Numbered from the stretch's first letter, positions 1 through 15,581 are shown. The stretch is DNA of 64,000 bases from Curtobacterium sp. MCBA15_012 (GCF_001864935.2 NZ_CP126267.1:1922001-1986000); one strand, 5' to 3'. Notes: generated by a model not told the origin, from the sequence alone. Numbers and translations: made by a program.

Positions 1-650
<650 letters not shown>

Positions 651-704
651 GCAGTCGGACACTGCGCAGCAGCGCCGTGAGACGGTCCGTCCGGACGGTC
701 CCCG

Positions 705-725
705 ACGGGCCGGGAACCGGCCCGT
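705..725. terminator. Short hairpin between whiA and gap
   Basis: ACGGGCCGG and CCGGCCCGT are perfect 9-bp arms around a GAA loop. It follows the longer palindrome at 742-783 on the minus-strand transcript, so the two form tandem hairpins after whiA. No U tract follows. Confidence 0.5.
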
Positions 726-741
726 GGACCCGCCACACGAC

Positions 742-783
742 GGACGGGAGGCGCGGTGCCAGCTGGCACCGCGCCTCCCGTCC
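742..783. terminator. Perfect 42-bp palindrome after whiA (GGACGGGAGGC family)
   Basis: Two 21-base arms, starting GGACGGGAGGC and ending GCCTCCCGTCC, pair perfectly with no unpaired loop. It begins 22 bp downstream of the whiA stop. The same outer sequence with different inner bases recurs at 13774, 15631, 50860 and 61481, each time at a 3' gene end. A terminator or mRNA 3'-end-protecting role is inferred; there is no U tract. Confidence 0.65.
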
Positions 784-805
784 GGTGGGTGGGGACCCGC
801 GTCGG

Positions 806-1786
806 TCAGACCCCCTCGAGCTCCTCCGGCACGCTGGCCTCGGTGCCCGGGATGCCGAGGTCCGACGCCCGCTTGTCGGCCATCGCGAGGAGTCGACGGA
901 TGCGTCCGGCGATGGCGTCCTTGGTCATGGGCGGGTCGGCGTGCTGTCCGAGCTCGTCGAGCGACGCGTCGCGGTGCTCGAGGCGGAGGGCGCCGGCGTA
1001 CTTGAGGTGGTCCGGCACCTCGTCGGCCAGGATCTCGAGCGCACGCTCGACGCGGGCGCACGCCGCGACCGCTGCCTGCGCCGACCGGCGGAGGTTCGCG
1101 TCGTCGAAGTTGACGAGCCGGTTCGCGGTCGCGCGGACCTCGCGGCGCTGCCGCATCTCCTCCCAGTCCGCCGTGGTGCGGGCGGCACCCATGACGGTGA
1201 GCATCTGGCCGATGGCCTCGCCGTCGCGGATGACGACGCGGTGCACGCCCCGGACCTCGCGGCCCTTGGCGGCGATCCCGAGCCGCGAGGCCGCGCCGAC
1301 GAGGGCCATCGCGGCCTCGTTGCCCGGGCACGTGACCTCGAGGGCGGCCGCACGCCCGGGGTCGGTCAGGGTGCCGGCCGCGAGGAACGCGCCGCGCCAC
1401 ACGGCGGCGAGGTCCTCACGGTTGCCCGTGGTGAGCCGGTTCGGCAGCCCGCGGACCGGGCGGCGACGGGCGTCCATCAGGCCCGTCTGGCGGGCCAGGG
1501 TCTCCCCCGCCTCGAGCACGCGGACGAGGTAGCGGGTGCCGCGACGCGACGATGCCGTCGAACCGACGGACGCCTCGGAGCGCACCCCGTACAGCTCGGC
1601 GAGGTCCTTGCGGACCCGGTGGACGATGATCCGGGTGTCGAGTTCGACCTCGACCGCGATCCTGCCCGAGATGACGTGCAGGCCGCCCGCGAACCGCAGG
1701 ATGGTCGCGAGCTCGGCGGCGCGGACCGTGTTGCGGTTCACGACGACCCTGGCCAGTTCGTCCTTGACCTCGGCAGTCAACGGCAC
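806..1786 (-). CDS. whiA: WhiA-type DNA-binding protein (sporulation regulator homologue)
   Basis: Homologue of WhiA, a homing-endonuclease-fold DNA-binding protein conserved in Gram-positives; it works with WhiB in sporulating Streptomyces and affects division in others. The 326-residue product starts [11 protein letters not shown], as actinobacterial WhiA proteins do, and has the degenerate LAGLIDADG-like N-terminal half and a C-terminal helix-turn-helix region ([22 protein letters not shown]). A GTG start at 1784-1786 was chosen because it gives family length; the frame is open further upstream. It follows rapZ by 73 bp. The gene yvcK/cuvA, normally between rapZ and whiA, is not there. Confidence 0.95.
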   Translation of the reverse strand: MPLTAEVKDELARVVVNRNTVRAAELATILRFAGGLHVISGRIAVEVELDTRIIVHRVRKDLAELYGVRSEASVGSTASSRRGTRYLVRVLEAGETLARQTGLMDARRRPVRGLPNRLTTGNREDLAAVWRGAFLAAGTLTDPGRAAALEVTCPGNEAAMALVGAASRLGIAAKGREVRGVHRVVIRDGEAIGQMLTVMGAARTTADWEEMRQRREVRATANRLVNFDDANLRRSAQAAVAACARVERALEILADEVPDHLKYAGALRLEHRDASLDELGQHADPPMTKDAIAGRIRRLLAMADKRASDLGIPGTEASVPEELEGV

Positions 1787-1859
1787 AGCATCATTCCTAA
1801 CGTTTCTTCGGTGGGGTCCGCGGGCCCGGCGCACTCGTGTGGCACGGCCGGAGGGACGG

Positions 1860-2837
1860 TCACTCCCGGCCGAGATCTCGGTTCTTCACACGCACGGCGA
1901 CGTCGGGCATCCCGCGGAGGAGGTTCGCCAACTCGGCGACGACGGCGGCCGAGCGGTGCTTGCCGCCGGTACAGCCGATGGCGATCGTAGCGTGTCTTTT
2001 GTTCTCGCGTTGGTATCCCGCCAGCACGGGCTCGAGCACGGCGGCGTACCGCTCGACGAACGAGCGGGCACCCGGCTGGGCCAGGACGTACTCGGAGACG
2101 GGTGCGTCGAGGCCCGTGTGCGCCCGGAGTTCCGGGACCCAGTACGGGTTCGGGATGAACCGGACGTCGGCGACCATGTCGGCGTCGGCGGGCAGACCGT
2201 ACTTGAAGCCGAAGCTCATGAGCGTCACCTGGACACCGACGAAGTGGTCGTCGGCGAACCGCTCGGTGACGGTGTTCGCGAGCTGGTGGATGTTGAGGTC
2301 GGACGTGTCGATGACGACGTCGGACGCCTCGCGGAGCCCGGCCAACCGCGCGCGCTCCCGCCCGATCCCGTCGAGCAGCGTGCCGTCCTCCTGCAGCGGG
2401 TGCGGCCTGCGGACCTGCTCGAACCGGCGGACGAGCACGGCGTCCGTCGCCTCGAGGAAGAGCACCCGGACCCGCGCGGACGCGCTCGCGCGCACCTGGG
2501 CGACCGCCTGCTCGGGGTCGGTGAAGAACCGGCCGCCGCGGACGTCCACGACGGTCGCGATCTTGGGGATCTTCTCACCCGCGCGGTCGGCGAGCTCGGT
2601 CAGCGGCGCGAGCATCTGGGTCGGCAGGTTGTCGACCACGTACCAGCCGAGATCCTCGAGGGCCTTGCCGACCGTCGAGCGGCCGGCACCCGACATGCCC
2701 GTGACGATGAGGATGTCGTGCTGCTGGGAGCTGCGGGGGGCGGCGTCCGCGGCGTGCTCGGCCCCCGCTTCCTCGTGGTCGTCGGCCGGTGCCGGGTCGC
2801 TGCTGGTGCGGTCGCTCGTGTCGCTCGTGTCGCTCAT
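1860..2837 (-). CDS. rapZ: RapZ/YvcJ-family nucleotide-binding protein
   Basis: A P-loop ATPase/GTPase of the RapZ (YvcJ) family. In enterobacteria RapZ is an RNase adaptor for the GlmZ small RNA; the actinobacterial role is unsettled. The 325-aa product has a 40-residue acidic, poorly conserved N-terminus, then the Walker A motif GMSGAGRST at residues 47-55, the VVDNLPTQM block, and the C-terminal family block [10 protein letters not shown]. The long open frame upstream of 2837 is a low-complexity GC artefact; the ATG at 2835-2837 with an upstream GGAG gives normal length. It lies 112 bp after uvrC and 73 bp before whiA on the same strand. Confidence 0.94.
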   Translation of the reverse strand: MSDTSDTSDRTSSDPAPADDHEEAGAEHAADAAPRSSQQHDILIVTGMSGAGRSTVGKALEDLGWYVVDNLPTQMLAPLTELADRAGEKIPKIATVVDVRGGRFFTDPEQAVAQVRASASARVRVLFLEATDAVLVRRFEQVRRPHPLQEDGTLLDGIGRERARLAGLREASDVVIDTSDLNIHQLANTVTERFADDHFVGVQVTLMSFGFKYGLPADADMVADVRFIPNPYWVPELRAHTGLDAPVSEYVLAQPGARSFVERYAAVLEPVLAGYQRENKRHATIAIGCTGGKHRSAAVVAELANLLRGMPDVAVRVKNRDLGRE

Positions 2838-2949
2838 GTGTGGGAGGGCTCCGTCGTGACGGGCCGGGCCCGTGGCCCGGGGCGGCTTCGGTTGGTCTCG
2901 AGGGTACCGCCCGGCGTCCGGACGGGGTCGTCGGAGCGGGCCGGGGCCG

Positions 2950-5148
2950 TCAGCGGGGGCGGTGCGGTCCGTCCGCGCTGACGGCCGGCACGCTGACGGT
3001 GTCGCTGGCCGCGCCGGGCTCGCGGTCCGGTCGGGAGGCGGGGCTCGGCTCCGGTGCGCTGGTCGGCTCCGGTGCGCTGGTCGGCTCCGGCGCGCTGGCC
3101 GGCTCCGGCGCGCTGGCCGGCTCCGGCGCACTGGCCGGCTCCGGCGCACTCGGCGGCTCCGGCTCGCTGTCGGTCGGCGTGCGGCCCGGCTCGGGCGCGC
3201 TGGCGGGCTCCGGTGCGCTGTCGGTCGGGGCACTGCCCGGCTCGGCCGCGCTGGCCGGGGCCTGTGCCAGCTTCGTCACCACGGCCGCCGCGGTCGCGGG
3301 ACCGACGCCGTTCACCTCGGCGATCTGCTCCGCCGTCGCCTCCCGCAGTCGCGCCACGGACCCGAAGTGCTTGAGCAGCGCCGACACCCGGGTCGGCCCG
3401 AGCCCCGGGATCTCGGCGAGCTGCGACCGGACGTCCCGCTTGCGCCGGGTGCGCTGGTGCGTGATCGCGAAGCGGTGCGCCTCGTCGCGGATGCGCTGGA
3501 TGAGGAACAGCGCCTCGGAGTTGCGCGGCATGATCACCGGGAAGTCGTCGTCGGGGAGCCAGAGTTCCTCGAGACGCTTCGCGATCCCGACGAGGGCGAT
3601 GTCGTGCACGCCGGCCTCGTCCATCGCGCGCTTCGCGGCCTGCACCTGCGGTTGCCCGCCGTCCACGATGAGCAGCTGCGGTCGGTACGCGAACCGCTTG
3701 GTCGGCTTCGTGCCCTCGACGACGGCGTCGCTCGTGGCGTCGGGGACGTCCGGCACGGCGGCGTCCTCGTCGAGCCGGGCGAGTCGGCGCGACAGCACCT
3801 GGTACATGCTGTCGGTGTCGTCGGTCGTCTCGGCGATCGAGTAGCGGCGGTACTGGTCCTTGCGCGGCAGACCGTCCTCGAACACGACCATCGACGCCAC
3901 GACGTTCGTGCCCTGCAGGTGGGAGATGTCGTAGCACTCCATCCGCAGCGGTGCCTCGGTCATGCCGAGGGCCTCCTGGATGTCCGCGAGGGCCGCGGCA
4001 CGCGTGGTGTAGTCCGCGCTGCGCTTGGTCTTGTAGAGCATGAGCGCCTGCGCGGCGTTCTGCGCGGCCGTGCGGGCGAGTCCGGCACGGTCGCCGCGCT
4101 GGGCGGTGCTGAGCTTGGTCCCCCGCCCGCCGCGCCGTTCGCTGAGCCACTGCTGCAGCGCCTCGGCGTCCTCGGGCAGCTCCGGCACGACGACCTCGCG
4201 CGGGGGCTCCTCGGTCGTGGCGTACTGCCCCTGCACGATCTGCTCGACGAGGTCGCCCGTGCTGATGTCGAGCTCCTTGTCGACCACCCAGCCGCGGACA
4301 CCGCGGATGCGGCCGCCGCGGACCGAGAACAGCTGCACCGCGGCCGCGAGCTCGTCCTCGGCGACGCCGAACAGGTCGAGGTCGACCGAGTCGCGGAGCA
4401 CGACGGCGGACTTCTCGAGCACGGCCTCGAGCGCGCCGACCTGGTCGCGGTAGCGCGCCGCCTGCTCGTACTGCATGGCGTCGGCCGACGCGGCCATGCG
4501 CTGCTTCAGCTCGGTGATGACGCGGCGGTCGTAGCTCGCCATGAAGCGGACGAACTGCTCGACGATCGCCCGGTGTTCGGCGATCGTGACCTTCTGCGAG
4601 CAGGGGCCACCGCACTTGCCGATCTGCCCCGGGAAGCAGGGCTTGCCGGTCTGCATCGCCCGCTTGTAGGACGAGTCCGAGCAGGTACGGATCGGGAACA
4701 CCTTGATCATCAGGTCGATGGTGTCGTGCACCGCCCAGATCTTCGGGTACGGACCGAAGTACTTGGCACCCTTGATCTTGCGGTTGCGGGTCACCATCAC
4801 CCGCGGTGCTTCCTCGCCGAGGGTGATCGCCATGTACGGGTACGACTTGTCGTCCCGGAACTTGACGTTGAACGGCGGGTCGAACTCCTTGATCCACGTG
4901 TACTCGAGCTGGAGTGCCTCGATCTCGGAGCCGACCGTGGTCCACTCGACGCTGCGCGCCGTGAGGACCATGCGCCGGGTGCGCTCGTGCAGCGTGGGCA
5001 GTGGCGCGAAGTAGTTGCTGAGGCGGGCGCGGAGGTTCTTCGCCTTGCCGACGTAGAGCACCCGCCCCGCCTCGTCACGCCACCGGTAGACGCCCGGGTC
5101 GGTCGGGATCTCCGACGCCTTCGGCCGCCACGAGACGGTGTTCGCCAC
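2950..5148 (-). CDS. uvrC: UvrABC excinuclease subunit C with a repeat-built tail
   Basis: Makes the 3' and 5' incisions of nucleotide excision repair in complex with UvrB. It has an N-terminal GIY-YIG nuclease ([20 protein letters not shown], residues 19-38), a UvrB-binding UVR motif near 205-245, an RNase-H-like 5'-incision domain ([11 protein letters not shown] onward) and C-terminal helix-hairpin-helix motifs ([30 protein letters not shown]). After about residue 625 there is a tail of roughly 100 residues, mostly SAPEPA/T hexapeptides from an 18-bp repeat. The GTG start at 5146-5148 directly abuts the uvrA TAG with zero bases between, so it is probably coupled to uvrA. Confidence 0.97.
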   Translation of the reverse strand: MANTVSWRPKASEIPTDPGVYRWRDEAGRVLYVGKAKNLRARLSNYFAPLPTLHERTRRMVLTARSVEWTTVGSEIEALQLEYTWIKEFDPPFNVKFRDDKSYPYMAITLGEEAPRVMVTRNRKIKGAKYFGPYPKIWAVHDTIDLMIKVFPIRTCSDSSYKRAMQTGKPCFPGQIGKCGGPCSQKVTIAEHRAIVEQFVRFMASYDRRVITELKQRMAASADAMQYEQAARYRDQVGALEAVLEKSAVVLRDSVDLDLFGVAEDELAAAVQLFSVRGGRIRGVRGWVVDKELDISTGDLVEQIVQGQYATTEEPPREVVVPELPEDAEALQQWLSERRGGRGTKLSTAQRGDRAGLARTAAQNAAQALMLYKTKRSADYTTRAAALADIQEALGMTEAPLRMECYDISHLQGTNVVASMVVFEDGLPRKDQYRRYSIAETTDDTDSMYQVLSRRLARLDEDAAVPDVPDATSDAVVEGTKPTKRFAYRPQLLIVDGGQPQVQAAKRAMDEAGVHDIALVGIAKRLEELWLPDDDFPVIMPRNSEALFLIQRIRDEAHRFAITHQRTRRKRDVRSQLAEIPGLGPTRVSALLKHFGSVARLREATAEQIAEVNGVGPATAAAVVTKLAQAPASAAEPGSAPTDSAPEPASAPEPGRTPTDSEPEPPSAPEPASAPEPASAPEPASAPEPTSAPEPTSAPEPSPASRPDREPGAASDTVSVPAVSADGPHRPR
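3047..3172. repeat. Seven 18-bp tandem repeats in the 3' end of uvrC
   Basis: On the plus strand the unit is GGCTCCGGYGCRCTGGYC, seven copies end to end, the last two diverged. On the coding strand it encodes the hexapeptide SAPEPA or SAPEPT. The length keeps the frame, giving a flexible acidic Pro-rich tail beyond the helix-hairpin-helix domain. Confidence 0.9.
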
Positions 5149-8181
<3,033 letters not shown>

Positions 8182-8189
8182 CGGAGACG

Positions 8190-8195
8190 AGTCTA
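8190..8195 (-). promoter_or_regulatory. uvrA -10 box (leaderless start predicted)
   Basis: TAGACT on the minus strand, 8 bp before the uvrA ATG. Transcription would begin at or within a base or two of the ATG. No LexA-type palindrome was found in the gap to the upstream gene. Confidence 0.6.
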
Positions 8196-8230
8196 CGAAC
8201 CCGCACCGACATCCGCCCGCGCGTGGCGGG

Positions 8231-9149
8231 TCAGAGCACTCCGTCGAGAGCGAACGCGACACCGGTCGCCCGCTCGCTCGCGGCCCACAGCCGCGCTGCC
8301 GCGGTGCGGTCGTGCGCGCGGGTCCGGGCCGGGACGAGCGCCGGCGGACCGGCGAACTGCAGCGGACCGCCCGGCCCCCAGTACTCCCCCGACCGGACAC
8401 CGTCGCCGACGGCAGCGTGCACGAGCGGGTGCGCACCGGCGTCCTTGCCCTGTGCCACCCAGCCGGAGCCCGCACGCATCCACGCCGGTTCGGACCGGGT
8501 CGGCGCGATCTCCGGCCGCGGTGGGGCGGCCGCGTCGAGCGCGAGGCCGGGGTGCGCCACGACGCTGCGCAGCCGGGACCCCGCGTCGCCGAGGCGTTGG
8601 GCGAGCTCGAACCCGAAGAGCATGACGGCGAGCTTGCTCCGCGCGTACTGGCGGTGCCCCTCGTACCGACCGGTCGCGAGCGGGTCCGTCCGGTCGAGCG
8701 TCGTGAACCGGTGTGCGATCGAGCCGAGGTGCACGACGCGGCCGACCGCGGGGTCGAGCAGCGGCAGGACGAGTGCGGTCCAGGCGAAGTGCCCGAGGTG
8801 GTTCGTGCCGACCTGCAGCTCGAACCCCTGCGCCGTGCTGCGGCGCTCGGCGGACCCGACGACGCCGGCGTTGTTGAGGACCGCGTGGACCGGTCCGTGG
8901 TCGGCGAGGGCCGTGGCCGCGGACCGGACGCTGTCGAGGTCGGCGAGGTCGAGTCGGAGCACCGCCGTGTCCGCACCGTCGACGTGGCGCTGGATGCTCC
9001 GCTCGGCGGCCGCACCCCGCTCCGGGTCCCGGACGGCCAGGACCACCCGGTGCCCACGGGCCGCGAGCTGTTCGGCCGCGTGGTAGCCCAACCCGGCGCT
9101 CGCCCCGGTCACCACGACCGTGCGGTGCTCCGGCTCGGCCCGGACGGCG

Positions 9150-9160
<11 letters not shown>
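8231..9160 (-). CDS. Short-chain dehydrogenase/reductase, retinol-dehydrogenase-like
   Basis: NAD(P)-dependent oxidoreductase of the classical/extended SDR superfamily; substrate unknown. The 309-aa product has the cofactor motif TGASAGLG near residues 18-25, [13 protein letters not shown], a serine before the catalytic QYARSK block (YxxxK) and HPGLALD. The ATG at 9158-9160 overlaps the uvrB stop by 11 bp, so it is translated from the uvrB message. An SDR lodged between uvrB and uvrA is not part of the repair pathway as known; a damage-linked detoxification role is speculation. Confidence 0.88.
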
Positions 9161-11234
<2,074 letters not shown>

Positions 11235-11241
11235 GCAGGCA

Positions 11242-11247
11242 ACGGTA
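11242..11247 (-). promoter_or_regulatory. uvrB -10 box (leaderless start predicted)
   Basis: TACCGT on the minus strand, separated by 7 bases from the uvrB ATG. The position implies a transcript starting at the ATG. No -35 hexamer of good quality is seen. Confidence 0.55.
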
Positions 11248-11309
11248 GTCGGGACCGCCGACACCGGACCGGCCGCTTCGCCCAGGGCAGAAGGACCCCG
11301 CCCACCTGG

Positions 11310-11921
11310 TCAGTCCTGCACGCCAGCGATCCGCCGCCAGACCTCGTCCGCAGACCGCACCGTGTCGTCGAGCGTCCCCGTGGCGTCCACGACGTGGTCG
11401 GCGAGGGCGAGCCGTTCGGCGTCGGACGCCTGGGCCGCCACACGCCGCTCGGCCTCGTCGCGGGGCATCCCCCGGTGTGCGACGAGCCGCTCGACACGTT
11501 GCGCGGCCGGGGCGTCGACGACCACGACGGCGTCGAACGCGAGCGGACGGCTCCCCCGGGCCTCCGCGAGCAACGGGACGTCGTAGACCACGACCGCGTC
11601 CGGGTCTGCGGCCTCGGCCGCGTCGAAGGCCTGCTGGGCGAGCCGCCAGACCTCCGGGTGGGTGATGCCCTCGAGGTCCTTCCGCGCCTGCGGGTCGGCG
11701 AAGACGATGCTGCCGAGTGCCGGCCGGTCGAGCGAGCCGTCTGCGGTCAGCACACCGGCCCCGAAGCGCTCGGCGACCCGGGCGAGTCCGGGGCTCCCCG
11801 GCGCCACCGCCTGCCGAGCGAGCTGGTCGGCGTCCACCACGACGGCGCCGTGCTCCGCCCAGCGTCGGGAGACCGTGGACTTGCCCGCGGCGATGCCGCC
11901 CGTCAGACCGATGATGCGCAC
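11310..11921 (-). CDS. coaE: Dephospho-CoA kinase
   Basis: Phosphorylates the 3'-OH of dephospho-CoA, the last step of coenzyme A synthesis. The 203-aa product begins MRIIGLTGGIAAGKST, a P-loop at residues 7-16, followed by the family DADQLAR block, ITHPEVW, a YDVPLL motif and an HRGM-type lid helix (RLVAHRGMPRDEAERRV). Unlike mycobacterial CoaE there is no C-terminal UPF0157-like domain. The GTG start at 11919-11921 lies 6 bases after a TAGCCT box, so translation is probably leaderless. It is downstream of rpsA but behind that gene's strong terminator. Confidence 0.96.
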   Translation of the reverse strand: MRIIGLTGGIAAGKSTVSRRWAEHGAVVVDADQLARQAVAPGSPGLARVAERFGAGVLTADGSLDRPALGSIVFADPQARKDLEGITHPEVWRLAQQAFDAAEAADPDAVVVYDVPLLAEARGSRPLAFDAVVVVDAPAAQRVERLVAHRGMPRDEAERRVAAQASDAERLALADHVVDATGTLDDTVRSADEVWRRIAGVQD

Positions 11922-11927
11922 GCCACC

Positions 11928-11933
11928 AGGCTA
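11928..11933 (-). promoter_or_regulatory. coaE -10 box (leaderless start predicted)
   Basis: TAGCCT on the minus strand, 6 bases before the coaE GTG. The spacing places the transcription start at the start codon. Confidence 0.6.
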
Positions 11934-12004
11934 CCGAGCGACACCCGGACGGGACGGCGTCCCGGAACGCCGCACGCACGAGGGGACGACGACGCCCGGG
12001 AACG

Positions 12005-12043
12005 CCGGAAGCCCGGCACCCACGATGGGTGCCGGGCTTCCGG
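12005..12043. terminator. rpsA terminator hairpin
   Basis: Two perfect 17-base arms (CCGGAAGCCCGGCACCC and its complement) around the loop ACGAT, beginning 18 bp after the rpsA stop. The stem is strong and ends the rpsA transcript before coaE. No run of T follows, as is usual in this GC-rich genome. Confidence 0.85.
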
Positions 12044-12061
12044 TCGGTGCGACCAGCTCGA

Positions 12062-13540
12062 TCAGTTGTTCGAGCTGAGCTTCTCGCGGAGCGCCGCGAG
12101 CGAGGCGTCGTCGGCCAGGGTGCCCTGACCGTTCGACTCGCTCGAGAACGACGGCGTCGAGGAGGTCGACGTCGAGGACGCGCCGGCCGGGAGGTCGAAG
12201 CCACCCTTCTCCTCGTCGGCGATGGTCTTCGCGACCTGCGCCTTGTGGGCTTCCCAACGCGCCTGGGCGGCGGCGTACTGGCCCTCCCACTCGGTGCGCT
12301 GGGTGTCGTAGCCCTCGAGCCACTCGTTGGTCTCCGGGTCGAAGCCCTCGGGGTACTTGTAGTCACCCTTGTCGTCGTACTCGGTCGGCATGCCGTAGAG
12401 CGCCGGGTCGAACTCGGTGCCCTCCGGGTCCACGCCCTCGTTCGCCTGCTTGAGGCTGAGCGAGATGCGGCGACGGTCGAGGTCGATGTCGATGATCTTG
12501 ACGAAGACCTCGTCACCGACGGAGACGACCTGCTCGGCGAGCTCGACGTGCTTGTTCGAGAGCTCCGAGATGTGGACGAGACCCTCGATGCCGTCGGCGA
12601 CGCGGACGAAGGCACCGAACGGCACGAGCTTCGTGACCTTGCCCGGCGCGATCTGACCGATCGCGTGGGTGCGGGCGAAGACCTGCCACGGGTCCTCCTG
12701 GGTGGCCTTGAGCGAAAGCGACACGCGCTCGCGGTCCAGGTCCACCTCGAGGATCTCGACGGTGACTTCCTGACCGACCTCGACGACCTCGCTGGCGTGC
12801 TCGATGTGCTTCCAGGAGAGCTCGGAGACGTGGACGAGACCGTCGACGCCGCCCAGGTCGACGAACGCACCGAAGTTGACGATCGACGACACGATGCCCT
12901 TGCGGACCTGGCCCTTGTGGAGGTTGTTGAGGAAGGTGGTGCGCGACTCGGACTGCGTCTGCTCGAGCAGGGCGCGGCGCGAGAGGACCACGTTGTTGCG
13001 GTTCTTGTCGAGCTCGAGGATCTTCGCCTCGAGCTCCTGGCCCAGGTACGGGGTCAGGTCGCGGACGCGACGCAGCTCGATGAGCGAGGCCGGGAGGAAG
13101 CCGCGGAGACCGATGTCGACGATCAGGCCGCCCTTGACGACCTCGATGACCGTGCCGGTCACGACGCCGTCGGACTCCTTGATCTTCTCGACGTCGCCCC
13201 ACGCACGCTCGTACTGCGCACGCTTCTTCGACAGGATCAGGCGACCTTCCTTGTCCTCCTTCTGGAGGACCAGGGCCTCGACCTCGTCGCCGACCTCGAC
13301 GACCTCGTTGGGGTCGACGTCGTGCTTGATCGAGAGTTCGCGCGAGGGGATGACGCCCTCGGTCTTGTAGCCGACGTCGAGGAGGACCTCGTCGCGGTCG
13401 ATCTTCACGACGGTTCCGGAGATCAGATCGCCGTCGTTGAAGAACTTGAGGGTCTTCTCGACCTCGGCCAGGAAGTCATCAGCCGAGCCGATGTCGTTGA
13501 TGGCGACCTGCTTGGGAGCCTTGGTCGTGGTGGTTGTCAT
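12062..13540 (-). CDS. rpsA: 30S ribosomal protein S1
   Basis: Ribosome-associated RNA-binding protein that helps load mRNA. The 492-aa product has four S1 (OB-fold) domains, roughly residues 34-100, 118-182, 203-271 and 288-357, with repeated signatures such as GFLPASL, FGAFVDLGGVDGLVHVSELS and FGAFVRVADGIEGLVHISELS. Four domains rather than six is normal for Actinobacteria. The C-terminal 130 residues are acidic and low in conservation. The ATG at 13538-13540 (MTTTTTKAPKQVAINDIGS) has an upstream CGGAG. Its own promoter lies about 125-155 bp upstream and a strong hairpin follows it. Confidence 0.98.
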   Translation of the reverse strand: MTTTTTKAPKQVAINDIGSADDFLAEVEKTLKFFNDGDLISGTVVKIDRDEVLLDVGYKTEGVIPSRELSIKHDVDPNEVVEVGDEVEALVLQKEDKEGRLILSKKRAQYERAWGDVEKIKESDGVVTGTVIEVVKGGLIVDIGLRGFLPASLIELRRVRDLTPYLGQELEAKILELDKNRNNVVLSRRALLEQTQSESRTTFLNNLHKGQVRKGIVSSIVNFGAFVDLGGVDGLVHVSELSWKHIEHASEVVEVGQEVTVEILEVDLDRERVSLSLKATQEDPWQVFARTHAIGQIAPGKVTKLVPFGAFVRVADGIEGLVHISELSNKHVELAEQVVSVGDEVFVKIIDIDLDRRRISLSLKQANEGVDPEGTEFDPALYGMPTEYDDKGDYKYPEGFDPETNEWLEGYDTQRTEWEGQYAAAQARWEAHKAQVAKTIADEEKGGFDLPAGASSTSTSSTPSFSSESNGQGTLADDASLAALREKLSSNN

Positions 13541-13664
13541 GTAGAGATTGCTCCGAACGGACATGAGTCGGGCCGTGACGACGAGGGAGCGACCCCCTGG
13601 TCCACACCGATCGTCGGTGCGAGCCGTCATGGCAGTGATTGGTTGGCGCGGATTGCGCCAATGG

Positions 13665-13694
13665 AGTCTAACCGCACCGCGCGGGCACCCACAA
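13665..13694 (-). promoter_or_regulatory. rpsA promoter
   Basis: TTGTGG (-35) and TAGACT (-10) on the minus strand, 18 bp apart, giving a leader of about 118 nt before the rpsA ATG. A 7-bp inverted repeat, TTGGCGC/GCGCCAA (13643-13661), lies at the predicted transcript start and could be an operator or leader hairpin. Confidence 0.55.
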
Positions 13695-13750
13695 CCAGGC
13701 CGGTCGGGCGTGTCACGGAGCGTCACGTGCGGTGCAGACCCGGCGGTGGT

Positions 13751-13819
13751 GCCGCGGTGCGGCCGCACCGCGGCGGACGGGAGGCCCGTGGCGGGGCCGC
13801 CACGGGCCTCCCGTCCGCC
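13751..13819. terminator. Tandem palindromes after the DUF885 gene
   Basis: This lies in the 348-bp gene-free stretch 13541-13888. A perfect 24-bp palindrome (GCCGCGGTGCGG and complement, 13751-13774) is followed at once by a GGACGGGAGGC-family palindrome (13772-13819) with arms of at least 21 bases around a 2-base spacer. They sit about 70 bp beyond the DUF885 stop and upstream of the rpsA promoter, fitting a terminator block. Apart from this and the rpsA promoter I see nothing else in the stretch. Confidence 0.65.
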
Positions 13820-13888
13820 AGGTGCGCACCCCCGGCGACGCGGGCCGGCCCCGATGACCGGCGACGGTGACCCGCCCCCGGCGTCCGC

Positions 13889-15568
13889 TCAGTCGAGCAG
13901 TGCGCTCCGGAGCGTGTCGAGCCCGACGCCGCCGAGTGCGAGCGCGCGGTGGTGGAACGCCTTGAGGTCGAACGCGTCGCCCTCGCGCGCCCGGACCTCG
14001 TCGCGGATCGACTCCCACACGCGCTGGCCGACCTTGTACGACGGCGCCTGCCCGGGCCAGCCGAAGTACCGGGCGACCTCGAACTGCACGAACTCGGGCG
14101 CCATGTTGACGTTCTGGCCCATGAAGTCGAGCGCGTACTCCCACGTCCAGCCGCCGCCGTCCGGGTTCGTCTTCTGCAGGTGCACGCCGATGTCGAGCAC
14201 GACCCGCGCGGCACGCATCCGCTGCCCGTCGAGCATGCCGAGCCGGTCGCCGTCGTCGTCGAGGAAGCCGAGCTGCTCCATCAGGCGTTCGGCGTAGAGC
14301 GCCCAGCCCTCGACGTGCCCCGACGGTCCGGCGAGCTGCCGGCGCCAGGTGTTCAGCTCGCCGCGGTTGTGCACGGCCTGGCTGATCTGCAGGTGGTGGC
14401 CCGGGACGCCCTCGTGGTAGACCGTCGTCTTCTCACGCCAGGTGCCGAAGTCGGTGACGCCCTCGGGCACCGACCACCACATGCGGCCGGGGCGGGAGAA
14501 GTCGTCCGAGGGCCCCGTGTAGTAGATGCCGCCCTCCTGCGTCGGCGCGATCCGGCACTCGAGGCGCTTGATCGGGTCCGCGATGTCGAAGTAGACGCCG
14601 TCCATCGCGCGGATCGAGGCGTCGCTCGTCTCCTGCATCCACCGCTGCAGCGCGTCGGTGCCGTGCAGGACCCGGGCCGGGTCGGCGTCGAGCAGCTCGA
14701 TGGCACGGGCCACCGAGGCGCCGGACTCGATGCGGTCGGCGATGCGCTCCTGCTCGTCGCGCATCCGGGCGAGCTCCTCGATCCCCCACTCGTACGTCTC
14801 GTCGAGGTCGACGACCGCGCCGAGGAAGCGGCGGGAGTGCAGCGCGTAGTCCTCGCGTCCGACGGCGTCGACCGGCGTCGCGAGGGGCAGCAGCTCGTGC
14901 TCGAGGAACCCGCCGAACGAGCGGTAGGCAGCCGCGGCCACCTCGGCGCCGCGGGCGAGCTCGGCCTGCAGCGACTCGGGCAGCGGCGCACCGCCCTCGA
15001 GCGCGGCGGACGCGACGAACTGGCGGAAGAAGCCGTCAGGGGCGCCGGTGCGGGCGGCCTGCTCGGCGATGAGCGCGACCTGCCGCCGTGCCGGCGTGAC
15101 CTGCTCCCGGGTGCCCTGGAGGAGGGTCTCGCGGTAGCCCTCGAGGGCGTCCGGCAGCGCGTGCAGCCGGCCGGCGACGTGCTGCCAGTCGTCCGTCGTC
15201 GCGGTCGGCATGAGGTCGAGCACGTCCCGGAGCTCCTGCGCGGGGCTCGCGATGACGTTGAGGTCGCGCAGGTGCAGCTGCCGCTCGTGCGACTCGAGCA
15301 CGAGGTCGAGCTCGGCACCGAGGTCGGTCTTCGTCACCCGGTCGACGTCGTCGGCCGCGGGGGCCGCGTCGAGCGCGCGACGCGCGGCGCGGGCGGCGTC
15401 GGCCAGCGCGTCGGCACCGGCGGGCGACGTGTCGCCGTACCCGTCGGTGCGGCCCGGGACGCCGATGTACGTGGCGACGGTCGGGTCGAGATCGACGAGC
15501 GTGGACACCCAGTCCTCGGCGACACGGTCGACGGCGGACGGTTGGCGGACGGGACGGGCTTCGGTCAT
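13889..15568 (-). CDS. DUF885-family putative zinc metallopeptidase
   Basis: The 559-aa product belongs to the DUF885 family of cytosolic, thermolysin-fold-like putative dipeptidases. The diagnostic zinc site is YHEGVPGHHLQ (HExxxHH-like), followed downstream by the conserved SGHVEGWALYAERLMEQLG with the third ligand Glu. There is no signal peptide, so it is probably cytoplasmic. Substrate is unknown. The ATG at 15566-15568 was chosen because a TAGGGT box lies 7 bases upstream, predicting a leaderless message; the frame could start 6 codons earlier. It is a single-gene unit between polA and rpsA, with palindromes on both sides. Confidence 0.88.
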   Translation of the reverse strand: MTEARPVRQPSAVDRVAEDWVSTLVDLDPTVATYIGVPGRTDGYGDTSPAGADALADAARAARRALDAAPAADDVDRVTKTDLGAELDLVLESHERQLHLRDLNVIASPAQELRDVLDLMPTATTDDWQHVAGRLHALPDALEGYRETLLQGTREQVTPARRQVALIAEQAARTGAPDGFFRQFVASAALEGGAPLPESLQAELARGAEVAAAAYRSFGGFLEHELLPLATPVDAVGREDYALHSRRFLGAVVDLDETYEWGIEELARMRDEQERIADRIESGASVARAIELLDADPARVLHGTDALQRWMQETSDASIRAMDGVYFDIADPIKRLECRIAPTQEGGIYYTGPSDDFSRPGRMWWSVPEGVTDFGTWREKTTVYHEGVPGHHLQISQAVHNRGELNTWRRQLAGPSGHVEGWALYAERLMEQLGFLDDDGDRLGMLDGQRMRAARVVLDIGVHLQKTNPDGGGWTWEYALDFMGQNVNMAPEFVQFEVARYFGWPGQAPSYKVGQRVWESIRDEVRAREGDAFDLKAFHHRALALGGVGLDTLRSALLD

Positions 15569-15575
15569 GTCCCCG

Positions 15576-15581
15576 ACCCTA
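15576..15581 (-). promoter_or_regulatory. DUF885 gene -10 box (leaderless start predicted)
   Basis: TAGGGT on the minus strand with a 7-base spacer to the ATG. No Shine-Dalgarno is present between them. Confidence 0.55.

Noticed and set aside
11235-11309. LexA/SOS box upstream of uvrB or uvrA
   Set aside because: No palindromic GAAC/GTTC-type site is present in either upstream gap.
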